Shown: positions 27,636 to 38,795, numbered from the stretch's first letter. The stretch is DNA of 64,000 nt from Thiotrichaceae bacterium (GCA_016745055.1 JADGDF010000003.1:1-64000); one strand, 5' to 3'. Notes: generated by a model from the sequence alone, not told the origin. A program made the numbers and translations.

Positions 27636-30600
27636 TTAACTCATTCGACTCAACTGGGTAGGGCAACTAATGCGATAAACTTGCTGCGGTTGGGCTTTAC
27701 CTTTTAGCATGACAGGATCGAGTGCTTCGAGTTTTTCAGATGATTTACTCATGTCAAAAGCTTCTATCATTGCTTGCGATAAAATAATTTCTCCGCGTTT
27801 TGCTAAGCTGACTAAACGAGATGCGACATTTACCGTATCTCCAATGACCGTGTAATTCATATAGTTAGGTGAACCCACGTTGCCCGTAATAATTTCACCT
27901 TTATTAATGCCAATGCCCAAGCCCACATCTATGCCGTAAGTTTCTCGCCAAGCTGCATCGAGTTGTACAAAATTTTTCTGCATGGTAATTGCTGAATTTA
28001 TGGCACGTTCAGCCGCATCTTCTTGGAAGAAAGGTACACTGAATCCAATCAATAAACAATCACCTGCCATATTGAAAATGGTGCCTTCGTAGTTATAGGC
28101 TGATTCTGTCAACATGGTGAAAAATTCGTTGAGTAACGATACCACATCTTTAGGTTTTAGCATTTCTGACATAGCGGTAAACCCACGTAAGTCCGCAAAT
28201 AAAATGACAGCTTCTTGACGATCTTGTTGATCACCTAAAGCATTTTCCGCATGACCTGGGCGGATTAAAATCTTATCGACAAGTTTGGGGGAAACGTAGC
28301 GTTTAAACATTCCCTTCAAATGCTCATTTTTAGCTTCTTCCAATTGTGCTCGTGCTTGTTGGTAACGCAGTAAAGAACGTACCCGCGCCATCAATTCTTC
28401 CCTGTTAATGGGTTTAGACAAAAATTCATCGGCACCAGCCTGAATACCTTTAATACGGTCTTGCTGGCCTTCTAACGCTGTAATCAATACTACTGGGGTC
28501 AGTACACTGTTTTCATCGCTCTTAATACGTCGACAAACTTCAAAGCCATCCATTCCAGGCATCATGACATCTGATAGTACAATATCGGGTTTTTCTTCAT
28601 AAATCAGTTTTAAAGCATCTTCCCCTTTATTTGCTGTCAAAACTTGATAACCTTCCTCACGTAAATAAGTACTGACCAACAGTGCATCATAAGGTTGATC
28701 GTCCAGTACCAATAATTTCACTTTATCGGGTGATTTTATTTTTGCCACAAACGTAGCTCCTAAGTTGTCTTTGTCCTTTTCTTCCGTATTTGTTTCTGCC
28801 GACAACGTTGGTGAAGGTTTAATAATTTCCGTTGGTGGTTTTTCACCTAGTAATTTATACAATGCAATTACAAACAACTGATACTCTGTTTCCAATTGTT
28901 CAAGTTGTATAGACGTTTCGGCTAATTGCTCTTGTCTAGCTGCTTCTTCTAAATGTGAGCAGATATCAGCCAATGCTGTAGCACCCAGATTTGCACTGCT
29001 TGATTTGAGTGTATGTGCCGCTTCATGTAAGGCAATAGCGTCTTTATCTACAATAGCAACACGCATAGCTTCAACTAATGGGGTCGCATCATTCAAATAC
29101 GTTTGCACTAAATCTCTAGTAATATCCGGGTCATCTTCCCCAACAAGCTCAATAACCATTGCTTTAACTGCAATAATTAAACTGTCAACTTGTTCTTCGC
29201 TAGATATTAAGGGTGTTGATTCAACTTTTTCTTGAATTGTGACTTGAGAATTAGCTTTCTTACTAACGACTTCTTCACCCATCATTTGGGCAATAATTTG
29301 ATTCAAAATTTGACTAAATTGATGGTATTCAGCCAGCGCATGTTGTACCGGTTGTGCAACACCTGTCATATCTTGTTTACGCCCATGAACTTCTAATATT
29401 TTACATACATCAGCCAATTGTTGAGCGCCTAAACTGGCACTGCTTGACTTTAAACTGTGCGCTGCCCGTTCTAGCATGTCTGGATCACTTACTTCTACTG
29501 CATTTTCTAAACTATGTGCTAACTCAGCACTACCTTCTAAATAAGTTTGTACTAGTTCCACTACTATTTCAGGCATGTCTCCTGCTAATTCTTGTAAAGC
29601 AGCTTGAATTTGCGCGAGTGATATCTCTCTATTTGTGATTACAAAATCATTTGTTGGTGCAGATTCAATAGGCGTAGATATCGTTTCCTTGGTTGTCTCA
29701 ATGCTCTCTCCATTTAACGCTTTCTGTAATGCTTGGGTAACCTGTTGATACTCAGCTAAAGTGTGTTGAACTTTACCATCAACTTCTGTCATGTCGCCTT
29801 CGCGACCTTGTTTTTCAAGCACTTTGCATAAATTAGCTAATTGAGTTGCGCCTAAACTGGCACTACTTGATTTCAAGCTATGAGCAGCCCCTTCCAATTT
29901 TCTAGAATCATTTTCTTGAACAGCGGCTTGTAAATTATCCGTGAGATCAACGCTTGCATCCAAATAAGTACTGACAAGTTCTTCGGCTAACTCAGGTAAA
30001 TCGCCTACCAATTCTTGTAGTGCAGCCTGAACTTGTGGTAATAAGGTTGGCATGGGCGTTATGTTGTTGGGCAATTTGATAACGACGTCTTCGTTTGCAG
30101 CAATCGAAGTATCAACAATTTCAACTTCTTTGTTAAGAATTTTCTGCAATGCTTGACTAACTTGTTGATATTCATCAAGCACTGCTTGAACCAATATAGG
30201 CACATCGGTCATATCTGCTGCACGACCCTGTTTTTCAAGCTGTTTGCACATATCTGCTAATCGAATGGCCCCTAAGCTAGCACTACTGGATTTCAAGCTA
30301 TGTGCTGCTTGTTCTAGTTGTGTAGGATCATTATTTTCAACTGCAAGTTTTAAACTATTTGTTAGTGTCGTGCTATCGTCTAAATACGTGGTAATTAACT
30401 CTTCAGCAATGTCAGGCATATCACTGCCAACAAGGGTATAAAGCGCTGTTTGAGCTTGTTGTAATAATTCAGTAAGGGGTGTAGGTTGAAAATCTTTACT
30501 GGTACGAACAGTTTGCTCTTCAGTCTGAACTTCTTCATCAGAGGTAGTCACTTCAACAACAGGCATAACCATCTCAGCGGGTTGTACTGTCGCTTGCACT

Positions 30601-33005
30601 GCTATTTCATCATCTCTGGTCGTATCTATCCGTTGATTACGACGTGGACATCTCAATAAAGCGGTGGCTAGTTCCTCAGGACGAATGGGTTTGGTCACGT
30701 AATCTTCCATTCCTGCGTCAATACATTTTTCGCGATAGCCTCTTAAAGCATGGGCAGTCATAGCTACAATGTAAGGTCGTTCTGCATCATCAGGCCAATG
30801 TTGACGAATAAAGTGGGTCGCTTCAAATCCGTCCATTTCTGGCATTTGTACATCCATTAACACAACGTCATAAGGCTTTCGATCAACAGCATCAACGGAT
30901 TCTCTCCCGTTAGATGCAATATCGACTTGTTGATACCCCATGCGTCTGAGAATTAAAGTCGCTACTTTTTGATTGGTCTGATTGTCTTCAGTCAGTAAAA
31001 TACGCAGTGGATTTTTTTGCGCTAAACTACCTTCAGATGAGACATGCAATTGTTCCTTATTAGCTCTATTAACATTTGGTTTATATTCACGCTGCGAAAA
31101 AACCTCAATTAAACAGTCAAATAATAAAGACGCTTTAACTGGTTTGGTTAAGTAAGCAGAAAAAAGACCCATGCCAATGTCGGTTTGTTGCCGACCTAAT
31201 GATGTCAGCATGACAATGGGTAGTTGGTCAATGGAATAATTTTTACGAATTTCTTTTGCCAAACTAACGCCATCCATTGTCGGCATTTGCATATCTAAAA
31301 TTGCTAGGTTACATTCATCAAGATCGCCTAATTTTGTCAGTGCTTCTTTACCCGATAACGCTTCTTCTGAGTGCATTCCCCAGGATTGAAGCTGTAGGTT
31401 TAAAATGCGTAAATTGGTATGATTATCATCAACAATTAAAACTTTCTTCCCTTGCAAATCTGTAGGTGTTTTAACGTTTTCTAAAGTTTGTTCAACCGCC
31501 GCTTCAGCAATCACTGTAAAGTGGAAAGTTGAGCCTGTATTTTCCTCACTTTCCACCCACATATGCCCGCCCATTAGCTCACATAAATGTTTGCTAATGG
31601 CAAGTCCTAAGCCTGTACCTCCATAACGTCTAGTCATTGAAGCATCAACCTGACTAAAAGACTGAAATAAACGATCAATACGATCAGATCGAATACCAAT
31701 GCCTGTATCTTTTACTGCAAAATAAACTTCAATTTGATTATTAGCAAGTAAATGGGAGGAAACCATGACAACAATTTCACCTTTTTCGGTGAATTTGACA
31801 GCATTGCTCAACAAATTAACCAATATTTGGCGTATTCGAGTGACATCACCTGCGACATGAGAAGGGACTTGTTTATCAAAATAGGCAGCGAGTTCTAAAC
31901 ATTTCTCGGCAGAACGAGAGGCAATTAAATCAAGCGCAGCTTCAACACATTCCCGTAGATTAAATGGATGCTGCTCTAAATCCATTTTACCTGCATCAAT
32001 TTTTGAGAAATCTAAAATATCATTGATAATTGATAGTAATGAATCACCACTGACCCGCACAGTGTCAACATAATCTAATTGTTCTGTTGTGAGTTTTGTA
32101 TCTAGCAGTAGTCCAGTCATGCCAATGACTGCATTCATAGGGGTACGAATTTCATGGCTCATATTAGCTAAAAATTCACTTTTTGCTTGGTTAGCCACTT
32201 CAGCAGCTTCTTTTGCTTTTTGCAAATCGTCAACAGTTTCTTCCAGCTCTGATGTACGTAACTTAACCTGTTCTTCTAATTGGTTACGGTGGTGAGCCAA
32301 AATCTCATCCCGATTTTGAATTTGCTGTAACATCTGGTTAAAACCATCCACCAACATACCCAATTCATCTTCATTGTGTTTTTCAGCCCGAATTTTATAG
32401 TCATTTTTGCGAGTAATGGCCTGGGCAGTATCTACTAAATGTAAAATCGGTCTGGAAACAACCGCTTGCAATTTTGCCGTTAGCATCAACGCCAACATAG
32501 AGGAAACGACCAAAATAGCCAGCATAATATAAGTATATTCTGTAATAAGCTGATTAATTTTCCCTAAATCGGATTGAATGAAAATTGTCCCAATTTTGCG
32601 ATCAGGGAAGATAATGTCTTCAAAAAGATCAAGAGATTGAGATGTGAATTTAGCACTACGGTCTTGGGCGGGTAATGACACAAAATTTTTTTTATCATTG
32701 CGAGTATATCGCGCAAAAACATCGCCATATTCATCGTAAATGATAGCTACTGTGATGTGCTTTTCAACATCTAAGGTAGCTAGTGTTTTTTCAGCAGAAT
32801 TAGCATCAATAAAAAGTAGAGAGGCCGCAATGTTTGCACCAATTACCTTGGCAAGTACTTCATGATCTCGAATCATGGCACTTCGCAGACTAGAAACTTC
32901 GTTGGCAGCAAAAAAGCCTGAAGCAGCAATAAGTGACACAATATTAATAAACATTGTAATCGTGATCAGTTTATATTTTATAGACAGATTAGCAAAAGCT
33001 TTCAT
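27636..33005 (-). CDS. CHASE8-HAMP-kinase-REC-REC-4xHpt-REC-nucleotide cyclase
   Basis: A 1789-residue inner-membrane phosphorelay protein. Its order is: membrane segment 13-33; a periplasmic CHASE8-like domain to about 158; membrane segment 159-178; HAMP; HisKA with His284 (MSHEIRTPM); ATPase ([10 protein letters not shown] near 463-472); receiver 1 (Asp571); and receiver 2 (Asp718). Four Hpt domains follow with phospho-histidines 902, 1042, 1183 and 1331, each in AAH(S/T)LKSSSA(S/N)LGA. Last come receiver 3 (Asp1479) and a class III cyclase at about 1590-1780 (metal Asp1605 and Asp1649, transition-state Asn1726 and Arg1730). The usual purine-specifying Lys is Asn1645, so ATP or GTP use is open. 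A YfiR-like gene lies directly upstream. Confidence 0.9.
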   Translation of the reverse strand: MKAFANLSIKYKLITITMFINIVSLIAASGFFAANEVSSLRSAMIRDHEVLAKVIGANIAASLLFIDANSAEKTLATLDVEKHITVAIIYDEYGDVFARYTRNDKKNFVSLPAQDRSAKFTSQSLDLFEDIIFPDRKIGTIFIQSDLGKINQLITEYTYIMLAILVVSSMLALMLTAKLQAVVSRPILHLVDTAQAITRKNDYKIRAEKHNEDELGMLVDGFNQMLQQIQNRDEILAHHRNQLEEQVKLRTSELEETVDDLQKAKEAAEVANQAKSEFLANMSHEIRTPMNAVIGMTGLLLDTKLTTEQLDYVDTVRVSGDSLLSIINDILDFSKIDAGKMDLEQHPFNLRECVEAALDLIASRSAEKCLELAAYFDKQVPSHVAGDVTRIRQILVNLLSNAVKFTEKGEIVVMVSSHLLANNQIEVYFAVKDTGIGIRSDRIDRLFQSFSQVDASMTRRYGGTGLGLAISKHLCELMGGHMWVESEENTGSTFHFTVIAEAAVEQTLENVKTPTDLQGKKVLIVDDNHTNLRILNLQLQSWGMHSEEALSGKEALTKLGDLDECNLAILDMQMPTMDGVSLAKEIRKNYSIDQLPIVMLTSLGRQQTDIGMGLFSAYLTKPVKASLLFDCLIEVFSQREYKPNVNRANKEQLHVSSEGSLAQKNPLRILLTEDNQTNQKVATLILRRMGYQQVDIASNGRESVDAVDRKPYDVVLMDVQMPEMDGFEATHFIRQHWPDDAERPYIVAMTAHALRGYREKCIDAGMEDYVTKPIRPEELATALLRCPRRNQRIDTTRDDEIAVQATVQPAEMVMPVVEVTTSDEEVQTEEQTVRTSKDFQPTPLTELLQQAQTALYTLVGSDMPDIAEELITTYLDDSTTLTNSLKLAVENNDPTQLEQAAHSLKSSSASLGAIRLADMCKQLEKQGRAADMTDVPILVQAVLDEYQQVSQALQKILNKEVEIVDTSIAANEDVVIKLPNNITPMPTLLPQVQAALQELVGDLPELAEELVSTYLDASVDLTDNLQAAVQENDSRKLEGAAHSLKSSSASLGATQLANLCKVLEKQGREGDMTEVDGKVQHTLAEYQQVTQALQKALNGESIETTKETISTPIESAPTNDFVITNREISLAQIQAALQELAGDMPEIVVELVQTYLEGSAELAHSLENAVEVSDPDMLERAAHSLKSSSASLGAQQLADVCKILEVHGRKQDMTGVAQPVQHALAEYHQFSQILNQIIAQMMGEEVVSKKANSQVTIQEKVESTPLISSEEQVDSLIIAVKAMVIELVGEDDPDITRDLVQTYLNDATPLVEAMRVAIVDKDAIALHEAAHTLKSSSANLGATALADICSHLEEAARQEQLAETSIQLEQLETEYQLFVIALYKLLGEKPPTEIIKPSPTLSAETNTEEKDKDNLGATFVAKIKSPDKVKLLVLDDQPYDALLVSTYLREEGYQVLTANKGEDALKLIYEEKPDIVLSDVMMPGMDGFEVCRRIKSDENSVLTPVVLITALEGQQDRIKGIQAGADEFLSKPINREELMARVRSLLRYQQARAQLEEAKNEHLKGMFKRYVSPKLVDKILIRPGHAENALGDQQDRQEAVILFADLRGFTAMSEMLKPKDVVSLLNEFFTMLTESAYNYEGTIFNMAGDCLLIGFSVPFFQEDAAERAINSAITMQKNFVQLDAAWRETYGIDVGLGIGINKGEIITGNVGSPNYMNYTVIGDTVNVASRLVSLAKRGEIILSQAMIEAFDMSKSSEKLEALDPVMLKGKAQPQQVYRISCPTQLSRMS

Positions 33006-33052
33006 GATAGTATTTCTGCGTTCCGTTTGCGATGAAGTATATGCAAAGTTTG

Positions 33053-33610
33053 TTACCGTTTAACAATTTTAGCTAATTTAAGTAAATTTGCACTCGCTTT
33101 AAGATCCGCTTTTCTTATTGCATTGGGATTCATAGCTAAACGTACCTTATTGCTAATCTTAAAAAAATTGACCATACCGCCAAGCGGAATAAAATTGTCC
33201 ACATCACTGACTGTTAACATTGGATATTTTTTGGTCAAGCGCAAAATTTGAATGACTTGGGCTTGTTGGTTGTTGCTAATATAAAGAATATGACAGGTAT
33301 GAATTTGGGAAGCACGATCCAAATAGTGGAGCTTGATGGGGTGTTTACCTGCTTTTTGGTTTTCAGTCGTAACTTTGAGAAAAGCACCAAAAGGATTCTT
33401 ACCAAATACGCATAAATTAAATGGTGAAGTATCATTTTCAAATGCAGACTCAGGCCAATAAATAAAATTCACAAAATTATATAAAAATACTGATTTAATT
33501 TGATATTCACTTGCTGACGGTGAGCCGGCATAACAAGGAAAGGTTATTAAAGCATACAAGCTGAATATCAGCATATTTAGCTTATAAGGTAACACATTGA
33601 TATTTAACAT
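33053..33610 (-). CDS. YfiR-family periplasmic regulator (DUF4154)
   Basis: A 185-residue protein with a hydrophobic leader ending about FPCYA (residue 27) and then the YfiR fold: [30 protein letters not shown], and the C-terminal GGMVNFF...[14 protein letters not shown]. Cys67 and Cys106 could form the disulphide seen in this family. In Pseudomonas, YfiR binds the periplasmic domain of the CHASE8-type diguanylate cyclase YfiN and holds it off. Here the next gene (47 bp downstream) encodes a CHASE8-type kinase/cyclase, so the same kind of control is likely. Met13 is an alternative start. Confidence 0.85.
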   Translation of the reverse strand: MLNINVLPYKLNMLIFSLYALITFPCYAGSPSASEYQIKSVFLYNFVNFIYWPESAFENDTSPFNLCVFGKNPFGAFLKVTTENQKAGKHPIKLHYLDRASQIHTCHILYISNNQQAQVIQILRLTKKYPMLTVSDVDNFIPLGGMVNFFKISNKVRLAMNPNAIRKADLKASANLLKLAKIVKR

Positions 33611-34265
33611 ATTGCCTACTAACGCTTTATTTTTATAGTTGGGTGAATACTACTTTATTCAAAAAAGTATTGTCAGTATTAACCAATCACAACTCACCTT
33701 ATGCTTAATTTAGAAGCTATTTTGCTAAAGGTAAGGATAAGGTAACAAATCTGGATAAAATCTTCTCTAAACGTTCAAAAATTATAAATAGTTATAATTA
33801 TAATGCGAACTTAGAGTTTACTATAATGACTCATTGTAAAATGGTGGCGTTAAGCGTTACGACATTAAAATAGTCTAGTGTCCATAAGGATATATGTTTA
33901 TTTTATTAATTTGTAATTCCAGTTGATATTTGCATTATACCTGTGGAAGCTTAATTATAGCTAATCATAAAACGATATTCCAAAACATCTAAATTCAAGC
34001 TTAAGATAATTTTGCAAATAGGTACAATACATTATTAAGAATGGTTCTGGTAACAACAATGCATTCACTGTCAAGTAGTATTTTTTAGACAATAAGTGCC
34101 ACTTTTTTATATAAAGTTATTAATATTTTTCAAAATCAAGGTTACAACAATAATCTACTAACTTAGTTGAAAATTATTATATATATATATTATGTATAAT
34201 TTTATACAACTTCTTTAATATCTTTTCTTTAATTTAAATAGTACATTATAGTATGTGAATAAGTC

Positions 34266-34274
34266 TGTGGATAA
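34266..34274 (-). promoter_or_regulatory. perfect DnaA-box nonamer
   Basis: TGTGGATAA is the complement of TTATCCACA, the strongest E. coli DnaA box. It lies beside an AT-rich tract in the fabA upstream region. Confidence 0.45.
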
Positions 34275-34586
34275 CTTATATTTTAATTTAAATATCAATA
34301 CGTTAGTATGTTAAAACTTTGTGGAGAAAATTCTAATAATGTTAACTTTCAACTTAATCTTTTACAAAGTTTTTACACATTATACTTACTGCATGTCAAA
34401 GTTTAGTTTTTTTATGCCATACAGCATACAAGAACCTAGTAAGTTAAATAGAATGCCAAATTTTGATTAGTTTTATGTACATCCACAATAGGAAATATAA
34501 CTCAGCTTCTTGACACAAAATGATTTAGTTTACTCAAGAATTTTAAGCTATCTGGCTGACATTTTTTAGGTTTTACATATCTAAAG

Positions 34587-34595
34587 TTATACACA
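34587..34595 (+). promoter_or_regulatory. perfect DnaA-box nonamer
   Basis: TTATACACA matches the high-affinity TTATNCACA consensus. It is 241 bp upstream of the fabA start and 313 bp from the other perfect box. Confidence 0.4.
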
Positions 34596-34835
34596 TTCTA
34601 CTGGCAAAATTAAATATACCTAAACTTATTAACTTAGTTTGGTAAGTACTCAAAATTCTGTTTAACAAGATAAAGTTTACATACCTTTAAGAAACTAACA
34701 TTGGTTTGTCAAAAATATAACTAGATTTTGAATATAAAAACTAACAATAAGGATTTACCATCAAAAACTGATTGTGATGCTTTATTAAATTTAGCATAAT
34801 GTAATTATTTATATAAGAATGAGTTAGGAATGCCC

Positions 34836-35351
34836 ATGTCAAAAAAAAATAGCTATGCGTATGAAGAACTTCTCCAATGTGGTCGTGGAGAAATGTTCGG
34901 ACCAGGTAATGCACAGCTCCCCATGCCACCCATGTTAATGTTTGATCGTATTGTTTCTGTCACAGAAAATGGGGGAAATTTTAACAAAGGTTACATGTTA
35001 GCAGAACTAGATATAACACCCGATTTATGGTTTTTTGCATGCCACTTTCCAGGTGATCCCGTCATGCCAGGATGCCTGGGACTAGACGCTATGTGGCAAT
35101 TAATTGGTTTTCATTTAGGATGGTTGGGCGGCCTTGGTAGAGGTAGAGCCTTAGGAAGTGGAGAAGTTAAATTTACAGGCCAAGTAACCCCCAAAAACAA
35201 ATTAGTACGTTACCATATTCACATGAAACGCGTTATTATGCGAAAGCTCGTCATGGGAATCGGAGATGCTATCATGGAAGTTGATGGGCAAGAAATCTAT
35301 GTATCCAAGGATTTACGTGTAGGTTTATTTACTTCTATGGATAAATTTTAA
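34836..35351 (+). CDS. fabA: 3-hydroxydecanoyl-ACP dehydratase/isomerase
   Basis: Dehydrates hydroxyacyl-ACP and isomerises trans-2- to cis-3-decenoyl-ACP, the branch to unsaturated fatty acids. I choose ATG 34836 (171 residues, like E. coli FabA) because TTAGGA is 6 bp upstream. The ATG two codons earlier leaves no spacing. The active-site His lies in [14 protein letters not shown] and Asp in LGLDAMWQL. It is coupled to fabB 12 bp downstream, the classical anaerobic unsaturated fatty-acid operon. Confidence 0.97.
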   Translation: MSKKNSYAYEELLQCGRGEMFGPGNAQLPMPPMLMFDRIVSVTENGGNFNKGYMLAELDITPDLWFFACHFPGDPVMPGCLGLDAMWQLIGFHLGWLGGLGRGRALGSGEVKFTGQVTPKNKLVRYHIHMKRVIMRKLVMGIGDAIMEVDGQEIYVSKDLRVGLFTSMDKF

Positions 35352-35363
35352 GAGGACAAAATT

Positions 35364-36581
35364 GTGAGACGTGTTGTAGTAACTGGTCTTGGAATTGTAT
35401 GTAGCATTGGTAACAACAAACAAGAAGTCACTGATGCGTTACGCGAAGGGCGTTCAGGTATAGAATTTTGCCAAGAATATGCAGATTTAGGTTTTCGTTC
35501 TCATGTTCACGGTGCAATTCGCCTGAATGTTGAAGAGCTGATAGAAAAAAAAATCAGACGTTTTATGGGAAGTGCTGCCGCTTATAACTATATAGCAATG
35601 AAAGAAGCCATTGCCGATGCGCAACTAACAGAACAAGATATATCCCATCCCCGTACTGGGTTAATTATGGGTTCAGGTGGTGCTTCCCCTGAAAATCAAA
35701 TTCAAGCAGTTGACATTTTAAGAGCTAAAGGTTTACGTAAAGTGGGGCCTTATATGGTTCCAAGAACGATGGCAAGTACAACCTCAGCTTGTTTAGCCAC
35801 CCCCTTTAAAATACAAGGTATCAACTATTCCATTAGTTCAGCTTGTGCCACTAGCGCACATTGCATTGGTAATGCCTACGAACAAATCCAAATGGACAAA
35901 CAAGACATTGTTTTTGCTGGCGGTGGTGAAGAACTACACTGGGCTTTAACTTTACATTTTGATGCCATGGGCGCACTATCTTCTAAATATAACGATACAC
36001 CGCAAACTGCTTCCCGTCCTTATGACTCAACAAGAGATGGTTTTGTCATCTCTGGTGGTGGGGGTACGGTTGTTTTAGAAGCTTTGGAACATGCTCAAGC
36101 ACGTGGTGCAAAAATTTATGCCGAAATCACGGGTTATGGTGCGACATCTGACGGATACGATATGGTACAACCGTCAGGAGAAGGGGCTGTACGATGTATG
36201 CAACAGGCTATGGCTACAGTAGATTCGCCTATTGAATACATTAACGCCCATGGCACCAGCACACCTGTTGGTGATATGCGTGAACTTGAAGCAATTAAAA
36301 CTGTTTTTTCGGAAAAAATGCCAGCCGTTAGTTCAACAAAATCTTTAACAGGACATGCATTGGGCGCAGCAGGTGTAAATGAAAGTATTTTTAGCTTACT
36401 AATGATGGAAAACAATTTTATTAGTGCCTCTGCCAATATTATGGAATTTGATCCTCAAGCTTCAGGGGTACCCATTGTGAAAACATTAGAGGATAATGTG
36501 ACATTAAATACGGTCATGTCTAATAGTTTTGGTTTTGGTGGTACAAATGCTTGCTTAATATTTCAACGTTTTACAGGTTAA
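35364..36581 (+). CDS. fabB: 3-oxoacyl-ACP synthase I
   Basis: Condensing enzyme needed to elongate the cis-unsaturated intermediates made by FabA. It has 405 residues and a GTG start with AAGAGGAC upstream. The catalytic set is complete: Cys in [10 protein letters not shown], His in [11 protein letters not shown], and Lys/His in [15 protein letters not shown]. The C-terminal [15 protein letters not shown] is canonical. The FabA-FabB pairing distinguishes it from FabF at 18.8 kb. Confidence 0.97.
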   Translation: MRRVVVTGLGIVCSIGNNKQEVTDALREGRSGIEFCQEYADLGFRSHVHGAIRLNVEELIEKKIRRFMGSAAAYNYIAMKEAIADAQLTEQDISHPRTGLIMGSGGASPENQIQAVDILRAKGLRKVGPYMVPRTMASTTSACLATPFKIQGINYSISSACATSAHCIGNAYEQIQMDKQDIVFAGGGEELHWALTLHFDAMGALSSKYNDTPQTASRPYDSTRDGFVISGGGGTVVLEALEHAQARGAKIYAEITGYGATSDGYDMVQPSGEGAVRCMQQAMATVDSPIEYINAHGTSTPVGDMRELEAIKTVFSEKMPAVSSTKSLTGHALGAAGVNESIFSLLMMENNFISASANIMEFDPQASGVPIVKTLEDNVTLNTVMSNSFGFGGTNACLIFQRFTG

Positions 36582-36618
36582 ACTTAACTTGACTTAAAAA
36601 TTTAGGGAGAAAGCTATA

Positions 36619-37134
36619 ATGCAAACTGAAAAATATCATCCTGCGATTCAGACGCTTCATTGGATAATGTTTTTATTATTCGCCATGATTTTTGTACTTG
36701 GTGCCGTGATGGTGGAGTTTAAAGAAAGTGAACCGTGGGCCATGTATGGTATTCACAAATCCACAGGTGTACTCGTTTTTTTACTCGTTTTACTTCGGTT
36801 AATTGCTCGTTGGACAACGGTTATACCACCTTTACCTTCAGAAATTCCTGAACTAATTCAAGGGGTTGCACACAGCGTTGTTCACTTAATTTACCTCTGT
36901 ATGATTATTGTACCCATTAGTGGCTATGCACTTTCCAATATACATGGGCATCAAGTAAAACTATACGGCCTTGCTTTGCCAAATTTATTTCCCGAAAATC
37001 CGGCTTGGGAAAATTTTATCAGTGATTTCCATTTTTACGCAGCTTATACTTTTCTAGCATTAATTATTTTACATATTTTGAGTGTTGTTTATCATCACGT
37101 TAAAGGCCAAGATGTTTTGAGTAGAATTACTTAG
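36619..37134 (+). CDS. cytochrome b561
   Basis: A 171-residue inner-membrane b-type cytochrome with four membrane segments. The haem-binding histidines are expected at HPAIQTLHWIM (N-terminal), GIHKSTGV, VVHLIYL and FLALIILHILSVVYHH. It passes electrons from the quinone pool. The electron partner is unknown. It lies 37 bp after fabB with AGGGAGAAAGC as ribosome site and may be co-transcribed with fabAB. Confidence 0.9.
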   Translation: MQTEKYHPAIQTLHWIMFLLFAMIFVLGAVMVEFKESEPWAMYGIHKSTGVLVFLLVLLRLIARWTTVIPPLPSEIPELIQGVAHSVVHLIYLCMIIVPISGYALSNIHGHQVKLYGLALPNLFPENPAWENFISDFHFYAAYTFLALIILHILSVVYHHVKGQDVLSRIT

Positions 37135-37147
37135 GAATTAGATTTTA

Positions 37148-37241
37148 CTCCTCTCTTAACTGAAACCAGTGGTTAAGTATATTGGTTTCAACATTATGTG
37201 AAGAAAGCTATTTAACTTAGCTATCAAGTAGAAGAGAGGAG
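37148..37241. repeat. 94-bp nested inverted-repeat element
   Basis: Outer arms CTCCTCTCTT (37148-37157) and AAGAGAGGAG (37232-37241) enclose GAAACCA/TGGTTTC and an AGCTATTTAACTTAGCT hairpin. It follows cytochrome b561 and faces the convergent methyltransferase-like gene, so a terminator or small non-coding palindrome is possible. The rest of the 37135-37464 gap shows nothing else. Confidence 0.45.
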
Positions 37242-37464
37242 ATTATACAACGCTTAGTTTATTTTTTTGCCATCAGTGCGTGGTTGCTTTCTGGTTTTTT
37301 TTCTCTCTTTAAAAAATATAAACATGAGTATTGTCAACACTATTTCATTATTATGATTTTATTGGCTATGATACCAAGCATAAAAGCTGGAAAGTGGTAC
37401 TAAAAAAATAGCAGGTAGCTTCATGATAGTTGCTAGTTGCGGGTAACTACCTTATAGTAAAAAC

Positions 37465-38415
37465 CTAATAACCTTTCTTTATATAAATAGTCGCTTTACC
37501 CCATTGATGTTTGTGATATGAACTTAGATTACCTGCAAAAGAATCACAAACTTCTGAAATGTGAGTATTTGGTTTTGAAACCTCATTAATTATAGATATA
37601 ATAGCTTCTGGTTTTGTGACTAAATCCATATACCTAAATATTTTTACAAGCTTTGCTTTTAGGGTTTGTACCTCAATATTTAAAGTTAAATATTGAATCA
37701 CATTGTGAATTAGTAGTAAGTCAAACGCTGCATCTTGGATAGGTGATTTATCCACATGCAATAAATCAAAATCCTGAAAAGTTACTTTTTGAGTGAAATT
37801 GCGACTGAAACTAAATACATCTTCCTTTTGTTCCTCAAAATAAACGTTCATGCTATTTTTAAAATAGTGGTTAATCGTTGTTTTTGGATAAAGCATACCG
37901 TGCCTTAGCTTTTGAAAAATTCTATTATTTTGACTTAATACTGTTACGTGATAGTTTTTGCCTGTTTTATTAGTCCTTTGTAGCATCTGTTCAACGTAAA
38001 ATAGGGTAGTAATTATTTCTTGTCCATATCCTGCCCCAATAATCCCAATGTTAATTTCATCTAAATGGGTTATATCCCATTGATTAAATAAATAGTCATA
38101 AACTTTGGGATAGCGATTAAACATTGAATATTCTGGCCCTATGATTTGCCTAAAGAAAGGGTGATTATCTAATATTTTCAAAATAGGGTGATCTAGGTCA
38201 AATTCTGTCACAGCTTTATTAAGTGTTTCCCAAACCTCTGTGGTGGGTATTTGTTCTACAGAAGCTAGTTCGTTATTAATTTCTTCGTAAAAATTTAAAA
38301 ATACAATTTCAACAAATTCTTCAATGGGCAGTCCAAATGAACCCAATTCAATATATTTGGTGAAAATATCCTTCTTATTTTCTATAGATAACATGTTAGA
38401 AGAAATTGATAACAA
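37465..38415 (-). CDS. CheR-like SAM-dependent methyltransferase, divergent
   Basis: A 316-residue protein of unrecognised family. The centre has a SAM-binding-like loop IGIIGAGYGQEIIT (about 142-155), an acidic strand end FQDFDLLHVD, and FDLLLIHNVIQYLT (about 231-244). These correspond in order to the motifs of CheR-type enzymes (SAGCxxGEE, then FDLIFCRNVLIYF). The first 100 residues are helical and could be a CheR-type N-terminal domain. Substrate and partners are unknown, and no chemoreceptor is adjacent. A second Met (MLSIENKK) is seven codons in. Alternatively it is a small-molecule methyltransferase. Confidence 0.45.
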   Translation of the reverse strand: MLSISSNMLSIENKKDIFTKYIELGSFGLPIEEFVEIVFLNFYEEINNELASVEQIPTTEVWETLNKAVTEFDLDHPILKILDNHPFFRQIIGPEYSMFNRYPKVYDYLFNQWDITHLDEINIGIIGAGYGQEIITTLFYVEQMLQRTNKTGKNYHVTVLSQNNRIFQKLRHGMLYPKTTINHYFKNSMNVYFEEQKEDVFSFSRNFTQKVTFQDFDLLHVDKSPIQDAAFDLLLIHNVIQYLTLNIEVQTLKAKLVKIFRYMDLVTKPEAIISIINEVSKPNTHISEVCDSFAGNLSSYHKHQWGKATIYIKKGY

Positions 38416-38708
38416 TACTTTTAATAGTAAATTATTTAGCTTTTATTAAAACATAATAAGTTGTTACAAAGCACGTAATATTTTAAAAAAATAAATAAAA
38501 TATTCATATCCAAACAAAAAGTAATTTTAATAATAGATATTTTTAATCAGTTTAAATGCCTTGTTATGTTTTAACGTACATTATGTGAGTTTGAGCTTTG
38601 ATGTAAGAATTAACAAACTATTTGGAACTGGGTTATGACAATGTAAACCAAGTTAATTAACGCTTTCATCGAATTTAACTAAAACTCTATCATGGGTGTT
38701 TTCAGATC

Positions 38709-38795
38709 GTAGGTTGGATTGACGAAGGAAGTCCAACCAAAATCAACGATTGAATGTTGGATAGAGTTCGAGTTCGCAAGCTCACGCCAACCTAC
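38709..38795. repeat. palindromic repeat with GTAGGTTGG/CCAACCTAC ends
   Basis: An 87-bp element with terminal GTAGGTTGG (38709-38717) and CCAACCTAC (38787-38795). It resembles the GTAGGTTGGGTTAGCG-type non-coding repeats scattered in many cyanobacteria and sulphur bacteria. It sits in the otherwise featureless 38416-38897 gap, just before the VWA gene. Confidence 0.65.

Larger units (their letters stand above)
33611..34835. other. 1.2-kb AT-rich gene-free region with DnaA-box-like sites
   Basis: No credible coding sequence on either strand. It is very AT-rich, with an alternating AT run at 34180-34193. Two perfect TTATNCACA-type nonamers occur: TGTGGATAA at 34266-34274 (reverse strand) and TTATACACA at 34587-34595. 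Looser matches are TTTTACACA (34371-34379), TTTGTGGAG (34318-34326) and CATCCACAA (34480-34488). Divergent promoters for yfiR and fabA must also lie here. Whether this is a replication-related or regulatory DnaA region cannot be decided by eye. Confidence 0.5.

Noticed and set aside
34172-34600. Calling the AT-rich region the chromosomal origin
   Set aside because: No dnaA, dnaN, rpmH, gidA or par genes are nearby, and two perfect boxes are not enough; kept only as an observation.
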